A stretch of DNA of 64,000 bases. Origin: Marinobacter sp. S6332 (GTDB lineage Bacteria > Pseudomonadota > Gammaproteobacteria > Pseudomonadales > Oleiphilaceae). Every line of letters starts with the position of its first letter. Position 1 is the stretch's first letter. The stretch lies in assembly GCF_023016045.1 (NCBI RefSeq), contig NZ_JALKAP010000001.1:362893-426892 (forward strand), in the 5' to 3' direction. Positions 1-9,500 of this stretch are shown piece by piece. Made by a program: the position numbers and the translations under genes. The notes under the pieces are model-generated. The model did no database searches and was not told where the DNA came from. It saw only the letters and a program-made list of their open reading frames with translations.

Positions 1-1647
1 CTCATGCAAAATGATGACGAACTCATCACCGCCTAGCCGAGCCACAGTGTCAGAGCTGCGAACCAATTCTAGTAGCCGCCGGGCGACCGTCTTTAGAACC
101 GCATCTCCGACATCGTGACCATGGGAGTCGTTGATAGCCTTAAACCCATCCAAATCAATAAACAGCAGCGCTACTTTCTTTCTCTCGCGGGAGGCCATAT
201 TAATAACTTGCTGCAGGCGGTCGAACATCAAAGCCCGGTTGGGCAGGCCGGTTAGGCGGTCATGGTACGCCAGTGTGCGGAGGCGCTTCTTTTCAACTTC
301 CCGGTTTGTCACATCAAGAGCCGCCAAAAAAAACATCTCACCTTGCAGTGCAATAGAAACCTCCAGATACCTATATGAGCCACTTTTGCTGCGGAATCTG
401 AGCAATGCCGTCTGGCTTGGTCGCCCTTCTTGCAGGTTGTCCGAGACTTCGCGAATGCGCTCCCGTTCATCAGGATGAATAAAATCGAACAAAGACGTTT
501 CCTTGAAGTCATCCTTGGTATACCCGAGTGCTTTTTCAAAAGCGGGGTTGAGCTTCCTGTATGTACCATGTTTATCGGTTAAGAGCATGAGGCTGGGGGT
601 CAGCTCAAAAAAGCTGGTCAATTGCTGACTGAGCTCTCGCATATGAGCTTGAGCATCTTCGGTCGCCGCAGTTGACGCCAAGCGGGCACGCTGCGACCGG
701 AAAAGCCCAAAACCAGCGGTGAGAAGGGTAAGCAAGAAAATGGTAAAAGCAAAAACGATATCTCGCTGAAATGCTTGCGACAGAGCATCCAGATTACGGC
801 CAACAGCCAAGATAAGAGGCTTATCCATATGTAGATGTTCGGGCGCTATAGTGCGAATAGCTGCAAGAGACCGCTCTTTGTTGGCGTAAACAGTATCGGA
901 AAAAAAAGATACGGTTTTGCCGTTGTGCATGTGTCTCGTAAAAAGGCTTCCCGGTATGGCCAGATTCTGGCCGGTAGAGCCTATGTTATTCGGTTCCCAA
1001 GCAAACAGAATCCCATCTGCATGAGCTAAGCCAGCCCATGTTTGTGGTGAAGGGCGTAGCGCATTCAGGGATTGTTTATACCCAGCGGAATCGAGAAAAA
1101 TCAGCGCAAGGCCATCAAAATGGCCATCTTTCCCGAAAATAACTTTTGATAGGGCAATCAGCCAATCTCCGGATACACCTTTGAAGGGCGGGGATACATA
1201 GAGCGTATCTTGGGTCGGTGTTGCTGCTGGGGTACGAAAATAATCACGATAAGCAAAAGATTGCCCGATAAGTGTCTGAGCGCTTGATGCAACCACCACT
1301 CCGCTCTTATCGAGTATGGTCACCGCTCTTACATTAGGTATGACAGAAGAGAAGGTTTTTAGCCGCTCTTCCATGAATTGCCTTTTCGTCTCCTGATTTT
1401 CCCAGCCAGGTATAAATGCAGAGCGGAGGTTGCTTAGGGTGAAGCTGATGCTTTCAAGCTGCTTACTGATGACCATTTCTGCGGCAGCAGCGGAGTGGGA
1501 AATTTGCGTCTTCTCTTGCTCCAACAACCAGTCGTGCCGCTCAAGCATGTGAAAAGTTAGCAGAGCCGCAAGAGCGAGCGATGCGGCACCCAAGCCCATC
1601 CACTCTATCTTGAAATGTCGCAATAGCTTAAAAGACTGCTTGATCAT
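1..1647 (-). CDS. Membrane-bound diguanylate cyclase (PDC/dCache-like sensor, PAS, GGDEF), 3' end cut by window edge
   Basis: The frame is open from an ATG at 1647 to base 1 (549 codons, no stop reached). The N-terminus has a TM segment (about residues 17-35), a periplasmic region of about 250 residues resembling a double-Cache/PDC sensor, and a second TM segment (about 298-316). A PAS domain (about 345-450) and a GGDEF domain follow. The GGDEF signature is intact at residues 539-543, with an RxxD inhibitory I-site (RSSD) five residues before it. It should make c-di-GMP in response to a periplasmic ligand plus a cytoplasmic PAS cue. An EAL domain beyond the edge cannot be excluded. It is the first of three consecutive minus-strand signalling genes. 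Confidence 0.85.
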   Translation of the reverse strand, partial: MIKQSFKLLRHFKIEWMGLGAASLALAALLTFHMLERHDWLLEQEKTQISHSAAAAEMVISKQLESISFTLSNLRSAFIPGWENQETKRQFMEERLKTFSSVIPNVRAVTILDKSGVVVASSAQTLIGQSFAYRDYFRTPAATPTQDTLYVSPPFKGVSGDWLIALSKVIFGKDGHFDGLALIFLDSAGYKQSLNALRPSPQTWAGLAHADGILFAWEPNNIGSTGQNLAIPGSLFTRHMHNGKTVSFFSDTVYANKERSLAAIRTIAPEHLHMDKPLILAVGRNLDALSQAFQRDIVFAFTIFLLTLLTAGFGLFRSQRARLASTAATEDAQAHMRELSQQLTSFFELTPSLMLLTDKHGTYRKLNPAFEKALGYTKDDFKETSLFDFIHPDERERIREVSDNLQEGRPSQTALLRFRSKSGSYRYLEVSIALQGEMFFLAALDVTNREVEKKRLRTLAYHDRLTGLPNRALMFDRLQQVINMASRERKKVALLFIDLDGFKAINDSHGHDVGDAVLKTVARRLLELVRSSDTVARLGGDEFVIILHE

Positions 1648-1721
1648 TATTTACTCGGCCATCCTGACTATTCAGGTACCTCTGAATATACCCCCGTCGG
1701 ATTCGCACCACTAAAGGCAGC

Positions 1722-3275
1722 CTATTTAAACCTCACCACCAACTCATGCAGTTGCCCGGCAATATTCTCCATCTGCTGAACCCGTTCTATCGCCAACTCG
1801 CCTTTGTGGAGACTATCTGAGCCCAAACTGGAGATGTGTTCAACCTGCTCGTTAATTTGGTCAAACACCTGAGCTTGCTCTTCTACGGCTGCTGCCATCT
1901 GGATAGACATTTCTGCAATGGTGCCAACTGACTCGGCTATTTGCCCAAGTGTGGTTTCGGCTTCCAGCATGTGGGCAAGCCCGCTATCAGCCGACTTTTT
2001 ACCTTCATCAGTCGCACGCACAGAGGTGGAGGTTCTTGAGAGTAAGGCTTCGATGATGCCGTGAATTTCCTGAGTTGAATCCTGTGTCCGCTTGGCAAGA
2101 CCTCGCACTTCATCCGCCACAACGGCAAACCCGCGCCCATGCTCTCCCGCCCGGGCTGCTTCAATAGCCGCATTCAAGGCGAGTAAGTTGGTTTGCTCTG
2201 CGATTTCCTCAATGATCTTGGCAACGCTTGCGATTCTCTGGGTTTCAGTCGCCAGCTCGCCAACCGATTCACTGATGCTGTGCACGGTGGTTTGTAAGCT
2301 CTCAATAACCTCACGGGTTGTTCCGATAACACTCGCCCCTCGATCCGTCAACGAGCGGGATTCCTCAGCTTTCTGGGCAGTATTCTGAACGTTGGAAGAC
2401 ACTTCGGTGATGGTTTGGGACACCTCATGCACAGAGGCCGCCACATTGCTGATTTCCGCTTGCTGTTTTCTGAGGGCTTCATGGGACTCATGGGTTACTT
2501 CAAGCCCCTGTACGGCACCGCTTTTCACTTCCCCGGCTGACTCTTCCAAGCGCGTAAGCACAGCGTCCAGATGGGCTTTCTGCGCCATTATTGCGACTTT
2601 CATGCGCCCAGTCTCAAGGTCATCATCGGTATAGCTGTGCGCAGCGAGGTCGTCTGTAAAGCTTTTTTCGAGAAGCTGCATCGCTGAGTCTATCAACCGG
2701 CGCTGTGAGCGCCGCGCCCAGAGAATATAAGTAACCACACCAAACAAAAGTACAGCTTCCGATATCAACGCTTGGCCGGTAAAAAATGTGAGCACTGCGA
2801 TAGCCAGAATAGCCGCCAGAAACAGAGATTCCGGCGAGAACCTTTTCGAAAGCGACTTGTGTGATCTGCCCTGTCGAATTTTGGCGTACTGTTTTTCTGC
2901 TCGCTTTATATCCGCTCTAGAGGGACAGGAACGAACCGACTCATACCCAATAACTGAACCATTTTCAGTAATAGGGGTTATGTAGGCACTGACCCAATAA
3001 TAGTCACCGTTCTTGCGCCGGTTTTTAACCATGCCCATCCAAGACGTGCCCGCTTTCAGATGCGACCACATGTTTTCGTAGGCGTCTGGGGGCATATCGG
3101 GATGGCGAACAATGTTGTGTGGCTGGCCGATGAGTTCTTCCCGTGTAAACCCGCTGACTTCCACAAAGGCTTGGTTGCAGTGGCGGATTTTACCTCTTAA
3201 ATCTGTCGACGATATGAGCTTTTGGAACTCGGCGAAGGTGTACTCAGTATCTGTGACCGGTAAGTTCTTTCTCAC
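1722..3275 (-). CDS. aer: Aer-type aerotaxis receptor (PAS - TM - methyl-accepting signalling domain)
   Basis: The N-terminal PAS domain carries the Aer signature ([17 protein letters not shown], then [12 protein letters not shown]) used by Aer proteins to bind FAD and sense redox state. A short hydrophobic pair lies around residues 150-185, and a long coiled-coil signalling domain contains the conserved MCP hairpin tip ([19 protein letters not shown]). There is no periplasmic sensor domain, as expected for Aer. I chose the GTG at 3275 because the protein then begins MRKNLPVT, like Pseudomonas Aer, and AGGTG lies 6 nt upstream. The ATG at 3290 and TTG at 3311 are in-frame alternatives. Diguanylate cyclase genes flank it on both sides. 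Confidence 0.9.
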   Translation of the reverse strand: MRKNLPVTDTEYTFAEFQKLISSTDLRGKIRHCNQAFVEVSGFTREELIGQPHNIVRHPDMPPDAYENMWSHLKAGTSWMGMVKNRRKNGDYYWVSAYITPITENGSVIGYESVRSCPSRADIKRAEKQYAKIRQGRSHKSLSKRFSPESLFLAAILAIAVLTFFTGQALISEAVLLFGVVTYILWARRSQRRLIDSAMQLLEKSFTDDLAAHSYTDDDLETGRMKVAIMAQKAHLDAVLTRLEESAGEVKSGAVQGLEVTHESHEALRKQQAEISNVAASVHEVSQTITEVSSNVQNTAQKAEESRSLTDRGASVIGTTREVIESLQTTVHSISESVGELATETQRIASVAKIIEEIAEQTNLLALNAAIEAARAGEHGRGFAVVADEVRGLAKRTQDSTQEIHGIIEALLSRTSTSVRATDEGKKSADSGLAHMLEAETTLGQIAESVGTIAEMSIQMAAAVEEQAQVFDQINEQVEHISSLGSDSLHKGELAIERVQQMENIAGQLHELVVRFK

Positions 3276-3400
3276 GTAGAGCACCTGCATTGATGACTTT
3301 AATACCCTCAATTTGGTACACAGCCACCGATATGCAAATTAATTGCGCATGAAAATTATTCCCAAAAAATGAATTGTGGTTCACGCATTGAGTGACTTTG

Positions 3401-5386
3401 CTAACTATTTTTCGAGGCTTTAGGAGGATGCTCCCGAATGAAAAACCGGTTTTTGCCTGCCCGCTTTGCGTCATACATGGCTGCATCGGCACTTTGCATT
3501 ATACTCTCGCTGGTAAAGCCTTTACCGTAGGCAACTGCTATGCCAATGCTTACGCCCACACGGGCTTCACCCTCTGGGAGTAATATTGGCTTGCCCACAG
3601 TTTGAATGATTTTTTCTGCGACCAGTGAAACACTCTCAGGCGCGGACACTTCTGCGAGCAGTATGATGAACTCATCGCCACCCATACGTATAACGGTATC
3701 GGTTTTGCGAACACAGTGTATTAACCTAACGGCAACTTCTTTAAGCAGCAGGTCGCCCGCATCGTGGCCATACCTGTCATTCACTTCTTTGAAATGATCA
3801 AGGTCCAAAAACATCAATGCCAGCAAGCGGCCATGCCGCTCTGACATATCAGCCGCATGTTGTAGGCGGTCTTCCAGCACTCTTCGGTTAGGAAGGCCTG
3901 TGAGGCTGTCTTGGTACGCCAGTGTGTGGATTTTGTTCTGGTAATCTTTGATTTCGGTAAAATCCTGAAATGAAACCACAACGCCTTCATCGCCCGTTTC
4001 ATCGTTTAGCGGCGCAGCGTTCAGGCTCACCGATATATGCGCGCCATCTTTGCGACGGAAAGTGTCTTCCTTACTGCGGTAGATTTTTCCAGTTTTCATA
4101 ACATTGAGGATGGGGCAGCCAGCCTCTCCTTCAGCATGCACATGGAATACCTGATGCCCATTCTGGGTTTCAAGTTCCGCAGCGCTCCAGCCCAGAATGT
4201 GCTCTGCCTCAGGGTTCACATAAGTAACGATGCCCGCCCTGTTCATCACAATTAGGCCTTCACCCAAAACACTGGATATCTCCCCAAAGCGTCTGGCTTG
4301 CTGCGCAATCTCGCGCCTTAATTGCTTGCGTTTGAATTGCGAAAAGCGCAGATAGAAAACCAGAGTTAGCAATAGCAGAAGACCACCCAAATACCCAACC
4401 ACGAGCAAAGGCTGACGGTAGAAGTTCAAGCCGGGTAATGCGTTGTTAGGAATAAAAGTGACGGTTTTCCAATAATAGCTTTCCGCCTTATCCTCTCCCG
4501 CATTCACCGCAGGCAGAGCGCCGATTCGTTCCAAAGGGTAAACCGTTTCAAACAAAAACAAGCCAGCGGGGGTATACACATTACCCTTGTCGGCTTTCAT
4601 GATTTTTTCCCAAGCTTCCGGGTATTCGCGTTTGAAGGCGGGCGGCAAACCAAACATAAACCCCCATTCCTGATCACTATCAGGCCCGTGGAGTATGTGG
4701 CCTTCACTGTTCAGCAAAAAGGCATCGTATACATTCGTCATACTCAGGCGGAAGGTGTCCAGCAGCAATTCACCGCCTACGTTGAGCACTACCATACCGC
4801 CCTTACCGGTGCTCTGATCCAAAACCGGCACCCCAAACCTCAGAGTAGGTAGATAGGGCACGTCGATCAGGCCTTTTTCCACATTTAGATCAAGAGGAGA
4901 GACGTACACCTCTCCATCTGCCAAAGCCCGAATGTTTTTGAAGTAATAACGACCGGCTTTAGACTGCAGTTCATGGTCCTGAGTGACCAAACTACGCCCA
5001 TACATATAATCCAGACGGACAAGCTCAACACCACCACTATCAAGAAAACGAAGCTGGCTGTAGGTGGGCTTTTGTTCGAGCTGTACGCTAAAGATTTTTT
5101 CCAGTTGGCGCTTGTATTCTGGGCTACGGGTACGATTGTATAAGCGGGTGACGGGCAATTGCGCAATGGCTTGCAGGTCGCTGGCGGCGTAATCAAAGCC
5201 TTGCGTGAGCAACCATTTCGTCAGTTGAACTTTGGCGTTTTCCTGAGCTTTCAGCAGTTCGACCTGCTGGTTGGCCCGGTACTGTGCAACGCCATATACG
5301 ACAAGGGTAAAAATAAAGGTGCAAATCAAGCCTGTGGCCAGAGCAGACTTAATGAATCCCTGATGCTGACTTCTGCTATCCAACAT
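3401..5386 (-). CDS. Membrane-bound diguanylate cyclase (periplasmic sensor, PAS, GGDEF)
   Basis: 661 residues. A TM segment lies at about 15-35, then a periplasmic sensor region of roughly 290 residues (PDC/Cache-like by layout), a second TM segment near 340, a PAS domain (about 370-490) and a C-terminal GGDEF domain. The signature is intact (GGDEF at 569-573), with an I-site RKTD five residues before it, so an active, product-inhibited cyclase is expected. There is no EAL domain. The sensor differs from that of the first cyclase in the window, so the two probably respond to different signals. It starts at the ATG at 5386, 90 bp beyond the formate dehydrogenase operon end. Confidence 0.88.
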   Translation of the reverse strand: MLDSRSQHQGFIKSALATGLICTFIFTLVVYGVAQYRANQQVELLKAQENAKVQLTKWLLTQGFDYAASDLQAIAQLPVTRLYNRTRSPEYKRQLEKIFSVQLEQKPTYSQLRFLDSGGVELVRLDYMYGRSLVTQDHELQSKAGRYYFKNIRALADGEVYVSPLDLNVEKGLIDVPYLPTLRFGVPVLDQSTGKGGMVVLNVGGELLLDTFRLSMTNVYDAFLLNSEGHILHGPDSDQEWGFMFGLPPAFKREYPEAWEKIMKADKGNVYTPAGLFLFETVYPLERIGALPAVNAGEDKAESYYWKTVTFIPNNALPGLNFYRQPLLVVGYLGGLLLLLTLVFYLRFSQFKRKQLRREIAQQARRFGEISSVLGEGLIVMNRAGIVTYVNPEAEHILGWSAAELETQNGHQVFHVHAEGEAGCPILNVMKTGKIYRSKEDTFRRKDGAHISVSLNAAPLNDETGDEGVVVSFQDFTEIKDYQNKIHTLAYQDSLTGLPNRRVLEDRLQHAADMSERHGRLLALMFLDLDHFKEVNDRYGHDAGDLLLKEVAVRLIHCVRKTDTVIRMGGDEFIILLAEVSAPESVSLVAEKIIQTVGKPILLPEGEARVGVSIGIAVAYGKGFTSESIMQSADAAMYDAKRAGKNRFFIREHPPKASKNS

Positions 5387-5476
5387 GCTTCAACGCGAAC
5401 GCCCTATTATTTATGTAATAATTGCAAGTATGGACACTTAAGCAGGTTTGTCTACATCAGGGACTTCACAGGTCAT

Positions 5477-5728
5477 CTATGAGGCAGGCTGTTCCTTACT
5501 ATCTGCTACGCATGCCAGCTTTCCAATCGTCATTCGCGGCAACTCCGACAAGGCTTCCGGGTTCTCGTTAGCGTATGCAATGACTTGTTTTTTCATGCTG
5601 CGGGCCCAGAATTTGTGCAGGTGGTCGGCTGCCACATCTGTCACCTTGTCTTCATCGCCATGATGCCGGTTGTTGGCTATTATTTGGTCGAGCATTTTAA
5701 TCAGGTTGTTCAACTGCTGATCACTCAC
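5477..5728 (-). CDS. fdsD: NAD-dependent formate dehydrogenase, delta subunit
   Basis: 83-residue acidic, helical protein with the FdsD-type pattern of an N-terminal helix (LNNLIKMLDQIIANN) followed by AADHLHKFWARSMKKQVIAY. FdsD is the small accessory subunit encoded last in fdsGBACD operons of soluble Mo/W formate dehydrogenases; in Rhodobacter and Cupriavidus it is associated with cofactor insertion or stability. Here it overlaps fdhD by 4 bp (ATGA), so translation is probably coupled. It is the last gene of the five-gene operon. Confidence 0.85.
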   Translation of the reverse strand: MSDQQLNNLIKMLDQIIANNRHHGDEDKVTDVAADHLHKFWARSMKKQVIAYANENPEALSELPRMTIGKLACVADSKEQPAS

Positions 5729-6597
5729 AACTCTCTCTCCTGAGCCTTTGCATCGCCAGAGGCATAGATTACGTGTCGGCCAGGGCGGGCAAAACCAATT
5801 AGATTCATGCCGCTTTTTTCGGCCTCTCGAATCGCCAGAGCAGTCGGGGCAGACACTGCCACCAGACTGCTTATCCCCACGCTAGCGCTTTTCTGCACCA
5901 TTTCAAAACTTGCTCGGCTAGAGATCAGGGCAAAGCCGTCATCGAAGGCTTGGTCGCCATGCTGTCGTAGCCGGGCACCAATCAGTTTATCCAGTGCGTT
6001 ATGTCTTCCAACATCTTCCCGGGCGAGCACTATGCGGCCCTGAAAATCGCACCAGGCTGCGCCATGGGTGGCTCCGGTTTGCAGTTGTAACGGCTGCTGC
6101 TTTTTCAAATTGTTCAGTGCAGCCTGCACAGCTTTGTAGTCGGGGATTGGCGCTGGAGCGACGTTCTCTAGGATTCGCACCACGTGGGCAAGGGACTCTG
6201 TACCGCAGAGCCCGCACCCGGTTCGACCCGCCATGTTGCGGCGCTGCTCCCGCAAACGGGCGTAGCAATCGCCGGCAATGTGCATGTCCACTTCTATGCC
6301 GTCTTCACCCGGTTTTATCTCAATACTGAACAGCTGATCCGGCTGCTGCAGAATGCCTTCACTCAAGCTGAAGCCCAGGGCAAAGTCTTCGAGATCGCAG
6401 GGGGAAGCCATCATCACCGCATGGGATACACCGTTGTAGACCATGGCCACCGGAACTTCTTCCGCAACAAGATCCTGAGAACGGGCGCCTGCAATACCAC
6501 CGCGTACACTCACCCGCGCTTCACTCACCGGGGGTGAAGCGCTTGCAGCTGTGTCATCCATGGCAGCGACCCCCTGTTTACTTGAGAGCGTTTGCAT
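5725..6597 (-). CDS. fdhD: Formate dehydrogenase accessory sulfurtransferase FdhD (FdsC)
   Basis: 290 residues. FdhD passes sulfur from the cysteine desulfurase to the Mo-bis-MGD cofactor so that formate dehydrogenase becomes active. The essential CxxC loop is present (GRTGCGLCGTES, Cys128 and Cys131), as are the conserved GREDVGRHNALDKL-like stretch and the C-terminal SSRASFEMVQK segment. The start at 6597 has a strong Shine-Dalgarno (GGAGG, 6 nt upstream) inside the end of fdsA, giving a 20-bp overlap. Its position between fdsA and fdsD replaces fdsC of other operons; FdsC and FdhD are homologues. Confidence 0.93.
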   Translation of the reverse strand: MQTLSSKQGVAAMDDTAASASPPVSEARVSVRGGIAGARSQDLVAEEVPVAMVYNGVSHAVMMASPCDLEDFALGFSLSEGILQQPDQLFSIEIKPGEDGIEVDMHIAGDCYARLREQRRNMAGRTGCGLCGTESLAHVVRILENVAPAPIPDYKAVQAALNNLKKQQPLQLQTGATHGAAWCDFQGRIVLAREDVGRHNALDKLIGARLRQHGDQAFDDGFALISSRASFEMVQKSASVGISSLVAVSAPTALAIREAEKSGMNLIGFARPGRHVIYASGDAKAQEREL

Positions 6598-9499
6598 GGC
6601 TGCCCTCCTGCTGTCCCATGGCCGGTTTCAGCAGAGCCTGCTGGCGCTTGTCGAAATCCACAAAATCACGCTGCCAATCCGAGGGCTGGGACACTTTCTC
6701 TACCTGAACGGCGGTTACCTTGTATTCCGGGCAGTTGGTTGCCCAATCGGAGTTGTCCGTGGTGACCACGTTGGCCCCGCTGCCCGGGTGATGGAAGGTG
6801 GTGTAAACAACGCCCGGTAACATGCGGGTACTCAGCTTTGCCCGCAGCACCGTGTGGCCTACACGGCTGCTTATACCCAGCCAGTCACCGTCTTTTACCC
6901 CCCTCAGCTCTGCATCACTTGGGTGCAGTTCCAACACGTCTTCTTCGTGCCAATCACTATTGCTGGTGCGGCGGGTTTGAGCACCAACGTTGTATTGGGA
7001 AAGGATTCGCCCTGTGGTCAGCAATAGCGGGAAGCGGCGGCTGGCGCGCTCTTCAGTCGCCAGGTACTCGGTAACAGCAAAACGGCCCTTGCCAATGGGG
7101 AAATCCGCCGTGTGCATGGTGGGCGTACCATCCGGATGCTCATCATTGCAGGGCCACTGAATACTGCCTAGCTGCTCCAGCTTGTCGTAATTCACGCCGG
7201 TAAATGTGGGGGTTAGTGAGGCAATTTCATCCATGATTTCAGAAGGGTGGTTGTAGTGCATGTGGTAGCCCAGAGCGTTAGACAACGCCATGGTTACTTG
7301 CCAATCTTCCATTCCTGCAATGGGCTCCATCACTTTACGCACGCGGTTGATGCGGCGCTCCGCGTTGGTGAAGGTACCGTTCTTTTCCAAAAAGGTGGAG
7401 CCCGGCAGCAATACGTGGGCAAACTTGGCGGTTTCGTTCAGGAAGATGTCTTGCACAATCAGGCAATCCAAAGCTTTCAACGCCGCTTCTACGTGCTGAG
7501 TGTTGGGGTCCGACTGGGCAATGTCCTCGCCCTGCACATACAGCGCCTTGAAGGTTCCAGCGATAGCCGCATCAAACATATTAGGTATGCGCAGGCCGGG
7601 CTCGTCATCAATCGGTACGCCCCACACAGACTGGAAGCGCTCACGCACTTTCGGGTCATTAACATGCTGGTAACCGGGTAGCTCGTGAGGGAAGGAACCC
7701 ATGTCGCAAGAGCCCTGCACGTTATTCTGGCCCCGCAGCGGGTTAACGCCGCCGCCTTCTTTGCCTATGTTGCCAGTAGCCAATGCCAGATTGGCAATGC
7801 CCATCACCATAGTGGATCCCTGGCTGTGTTCGGTTACGCCCAAGCCGTAGTAGATGGCGCCATTGCCTGCCTGTGCATAGAGGCGGGCGGCTTCACGAAC
7901 TTTATCTGCCGCTACACCGGTGACCGCTTCCATGGCTTCCGGGGAATTGCGTTCCTCGGCGATAAAGCTGCGCCAGATGTTATAGGCGTCTGTATCGCAG
8001 CGGCTGTTAATGAAGTCGTTATCTTCCAGCCCTTCGGTCACGATTACGTGGGCCAGCGCGTTCACAATGGCCACGTTGGTACCAGGGCGCAGAGGCAGGT
8101 GAATGCCTTCACCACCGTGTGGCGTGTTTAGCACGTCAATACGGCGCGGATCTATCACGATCAGTTTGGCACCCTGGCGCAAACGCTTACGCATCAGCGA
8201 GCCAAATACCGGGTGGGCATCGGTTGGGTTGGCGCCGATCACCATGATGGTGTCGGCCTTCATCACCGAATCGAAGGTTTGCGTACCGGCGGATTCACCC
8301 AGTGTAGTTTTCAGGCCATATCCGGTGGGGGAATGGCATACCCGAGCGCAGGTATCGGTGTTGTTATTGCCGAAAGCTGCGCGTACCAGTTTTTGCACCA
8401 GATAGGTTTCTTCGTTGGTGCAGCGTGAGGACGTAATACCGCCGATGCTTTCACGGCCATACTTAGCCTGAATGCCCTTGAGCTTTTTGGCGGAGAACGC
8501 CAGCGCCTCGTCCCAGGACACCACTTTCCAGGGGTCGTTGATGGAATCGCGGATCATCGGCTCTTTTATGCGGTCGTCGTGGGTGGCATAACCGAAGGCA
8601 AAGCGGCCTTTCACACAGGAGTGGCCATGATTAGCCTCACCGCCCTTGTAGGGCACCATGCGTATCAGTTGATCGCCCTTCATTTCGGCTTTAAATGAGC
8701 AGCCGACACCACAGTAAGCGCAGGTGGTAACCACGCTGTGTTCTGGTTGACCAGCGTCGATCACGCTCTTTTCCATTAGCGTAGATGTAGGGCAAGCCTG
8801 CACACAGGCGCCACAAGACACACACTCAGAATCCATGAACGGGTCGTTCTGGCTGGCAGCGACTTTGGAATCAAACCCCCGGCCTTCGATGGTCAGCGCA
8901 AAGGTGCCCTGCACTTCCTCGCAGGCCCGCACGCAGCGAGAGCAGACAATGCATTTGCTGGGATCGAAGCTGAAATACGGGTTGGAATCGTCTATTTCCG
9001 CATCCAGATGGTTTTCGCCTTCAAATCCGTAACGCACTTCCCGCAGGCCGACTGCACCGGCCACATCCTGCAGTTCGCAGTTACCGTTGGCCGGACAGGT
9101 CAAGCAGTCCAGCGGGTGGTCGGAGATGTACAACTCCATGATGTTGCGGCGCAGTTTGGCCAACTGGCCGGTTTGAGTGGTCACTTCCATGCCCTCTGCC
9201 ACCGGTGTGGTGCAGGATGCCGGGTAGCCACGACGGCCTTCGATTTCGACCGCGCACAAGCGACAGGAACCAAAGGCCTCCAGATTATCAGAGGCGCAAA
9301 GTTTGGGAATGTTAATGCCCGCCAGCGCGGAAGCACGCAATATAGAGGTACCCTCTGGCACAGTAATGTCTCTGCCATCTACAGAAATGGACACGAGAGT
9401 TTCGGACACACTCGCTGGAGTACCGTAATCAAAATCCGGATTCAGGCCGTTTTTGCCAGGCTCGTAGCTTTGGATGCTCGGATCATAATAATGCAACAT
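6578..9499 (-). CDS. fdsA: NAD-dependent formate dehydrogenase, catalytic alpha subunit (molybdo-bis-MGD, Fe-S)
   Basis: 973 residues. It oxidises formate to CO2 and passes electrons through a chain of clusters to FdsB/FdsG. In order: an N-terminal 2Fe-2S domain (Cys68, 79, 82, 96), a NuoG-like His/Cys cluster (HPLDCLTCPANGNC, about 128-141), two 4Fe-4S motifs (CIVCSRCVRAC near 183-193, CVSCGACVQAC near 226-236), a further cluster (CAYCGVGC, 260-267) and the molybdopterin domain. The Mo ligand is cysteine, not selenocysteine: VCHSPTG with Cys388, at the position known in Rhodobacter FdsA. There is no signal peptide, so it is cytoplasmic. One nucleotide separates it from fdsB. Confidence 0.95.
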   Translation of the reverse strand: MLHYYDPSIQSYEPGKNGLNPDFDYGTPASVSETLVSISVDGRDITVPEGTSILRASALAGINIPKLCASDNLEAFGSCRLCAVEIEGRRGYPASCTTPVAEGMEVTTQTGQLAKLRRNIMELYISDHPLDCLTCPANGNCELQDVAGAVGLREVRYGFEGENHLDAEIDDSNPYFSFDPSKCIVCSRCVRACEEVQGTFALTIEGRGFDSKVAASQNDPFMDSECVSCGACVQACPTSTLMEKSVIDAGQPEHSVVTTCAYCGVGCSFKAEMKGDQLIRMVPYKGGEANHGHSCVKGRFAFGYATHDDRIKEPMIRDSINDPWKVVSWDEALAFSAKKLKGIQAKYGRESIGGITSSRCTNEETYLVQKLVRAAFGNNNTDTCARVCHSPTGYGLKTTLGESAGTQTFDSVMKADTIMVIGANPTDAHPVFGSLMRKRLRQGAKLIVIDPRRIDVLNTPHGGEGIHLPLRPGTNVAIVNALAHVIVTEGLEDNDFINSRCDTDAYNIWRSFIAEERNSPEAMEAVTGVAADKVREAARLYAQAGNGAIYYGLGVTEHSQGSTMVMGIANLALATGNIGKEGGGVNPLRGQNNVQGSCDMGSFPHELPGYQHVNDPKVRERFQSVWGVPIDDEPGLRIPNMFDAAIAGTFKALYVQGEDIAQSDPNTQHVEAALKALDCLIVQDIFLNETAKFAHVLLPGSTFLEKNGTFTNAERRINRVRKVMEPIAGMEDWQVTMALSNALGYHMHYNHPSEIMDEIASLTPTFTGVNYDKLEQLGSIQWPCNDEHPDGTPTMHTADFPIGKGRFAVTEYLATEERASRRFPLLLTTGRILSQYNVGAQTRRTSNSDWHEEDVLELHPSDAELRGVKDGDWLGISSRVGHTVLRAKLSTRMLPGVVYTTFHHPGSGANVVTTDNSDWATNCPEYKVTAVQVEKVSQPSDWQRDFVDFDKRQQALLKPAMGQQEGSHANALK

Positions 9500-9500
9500 G

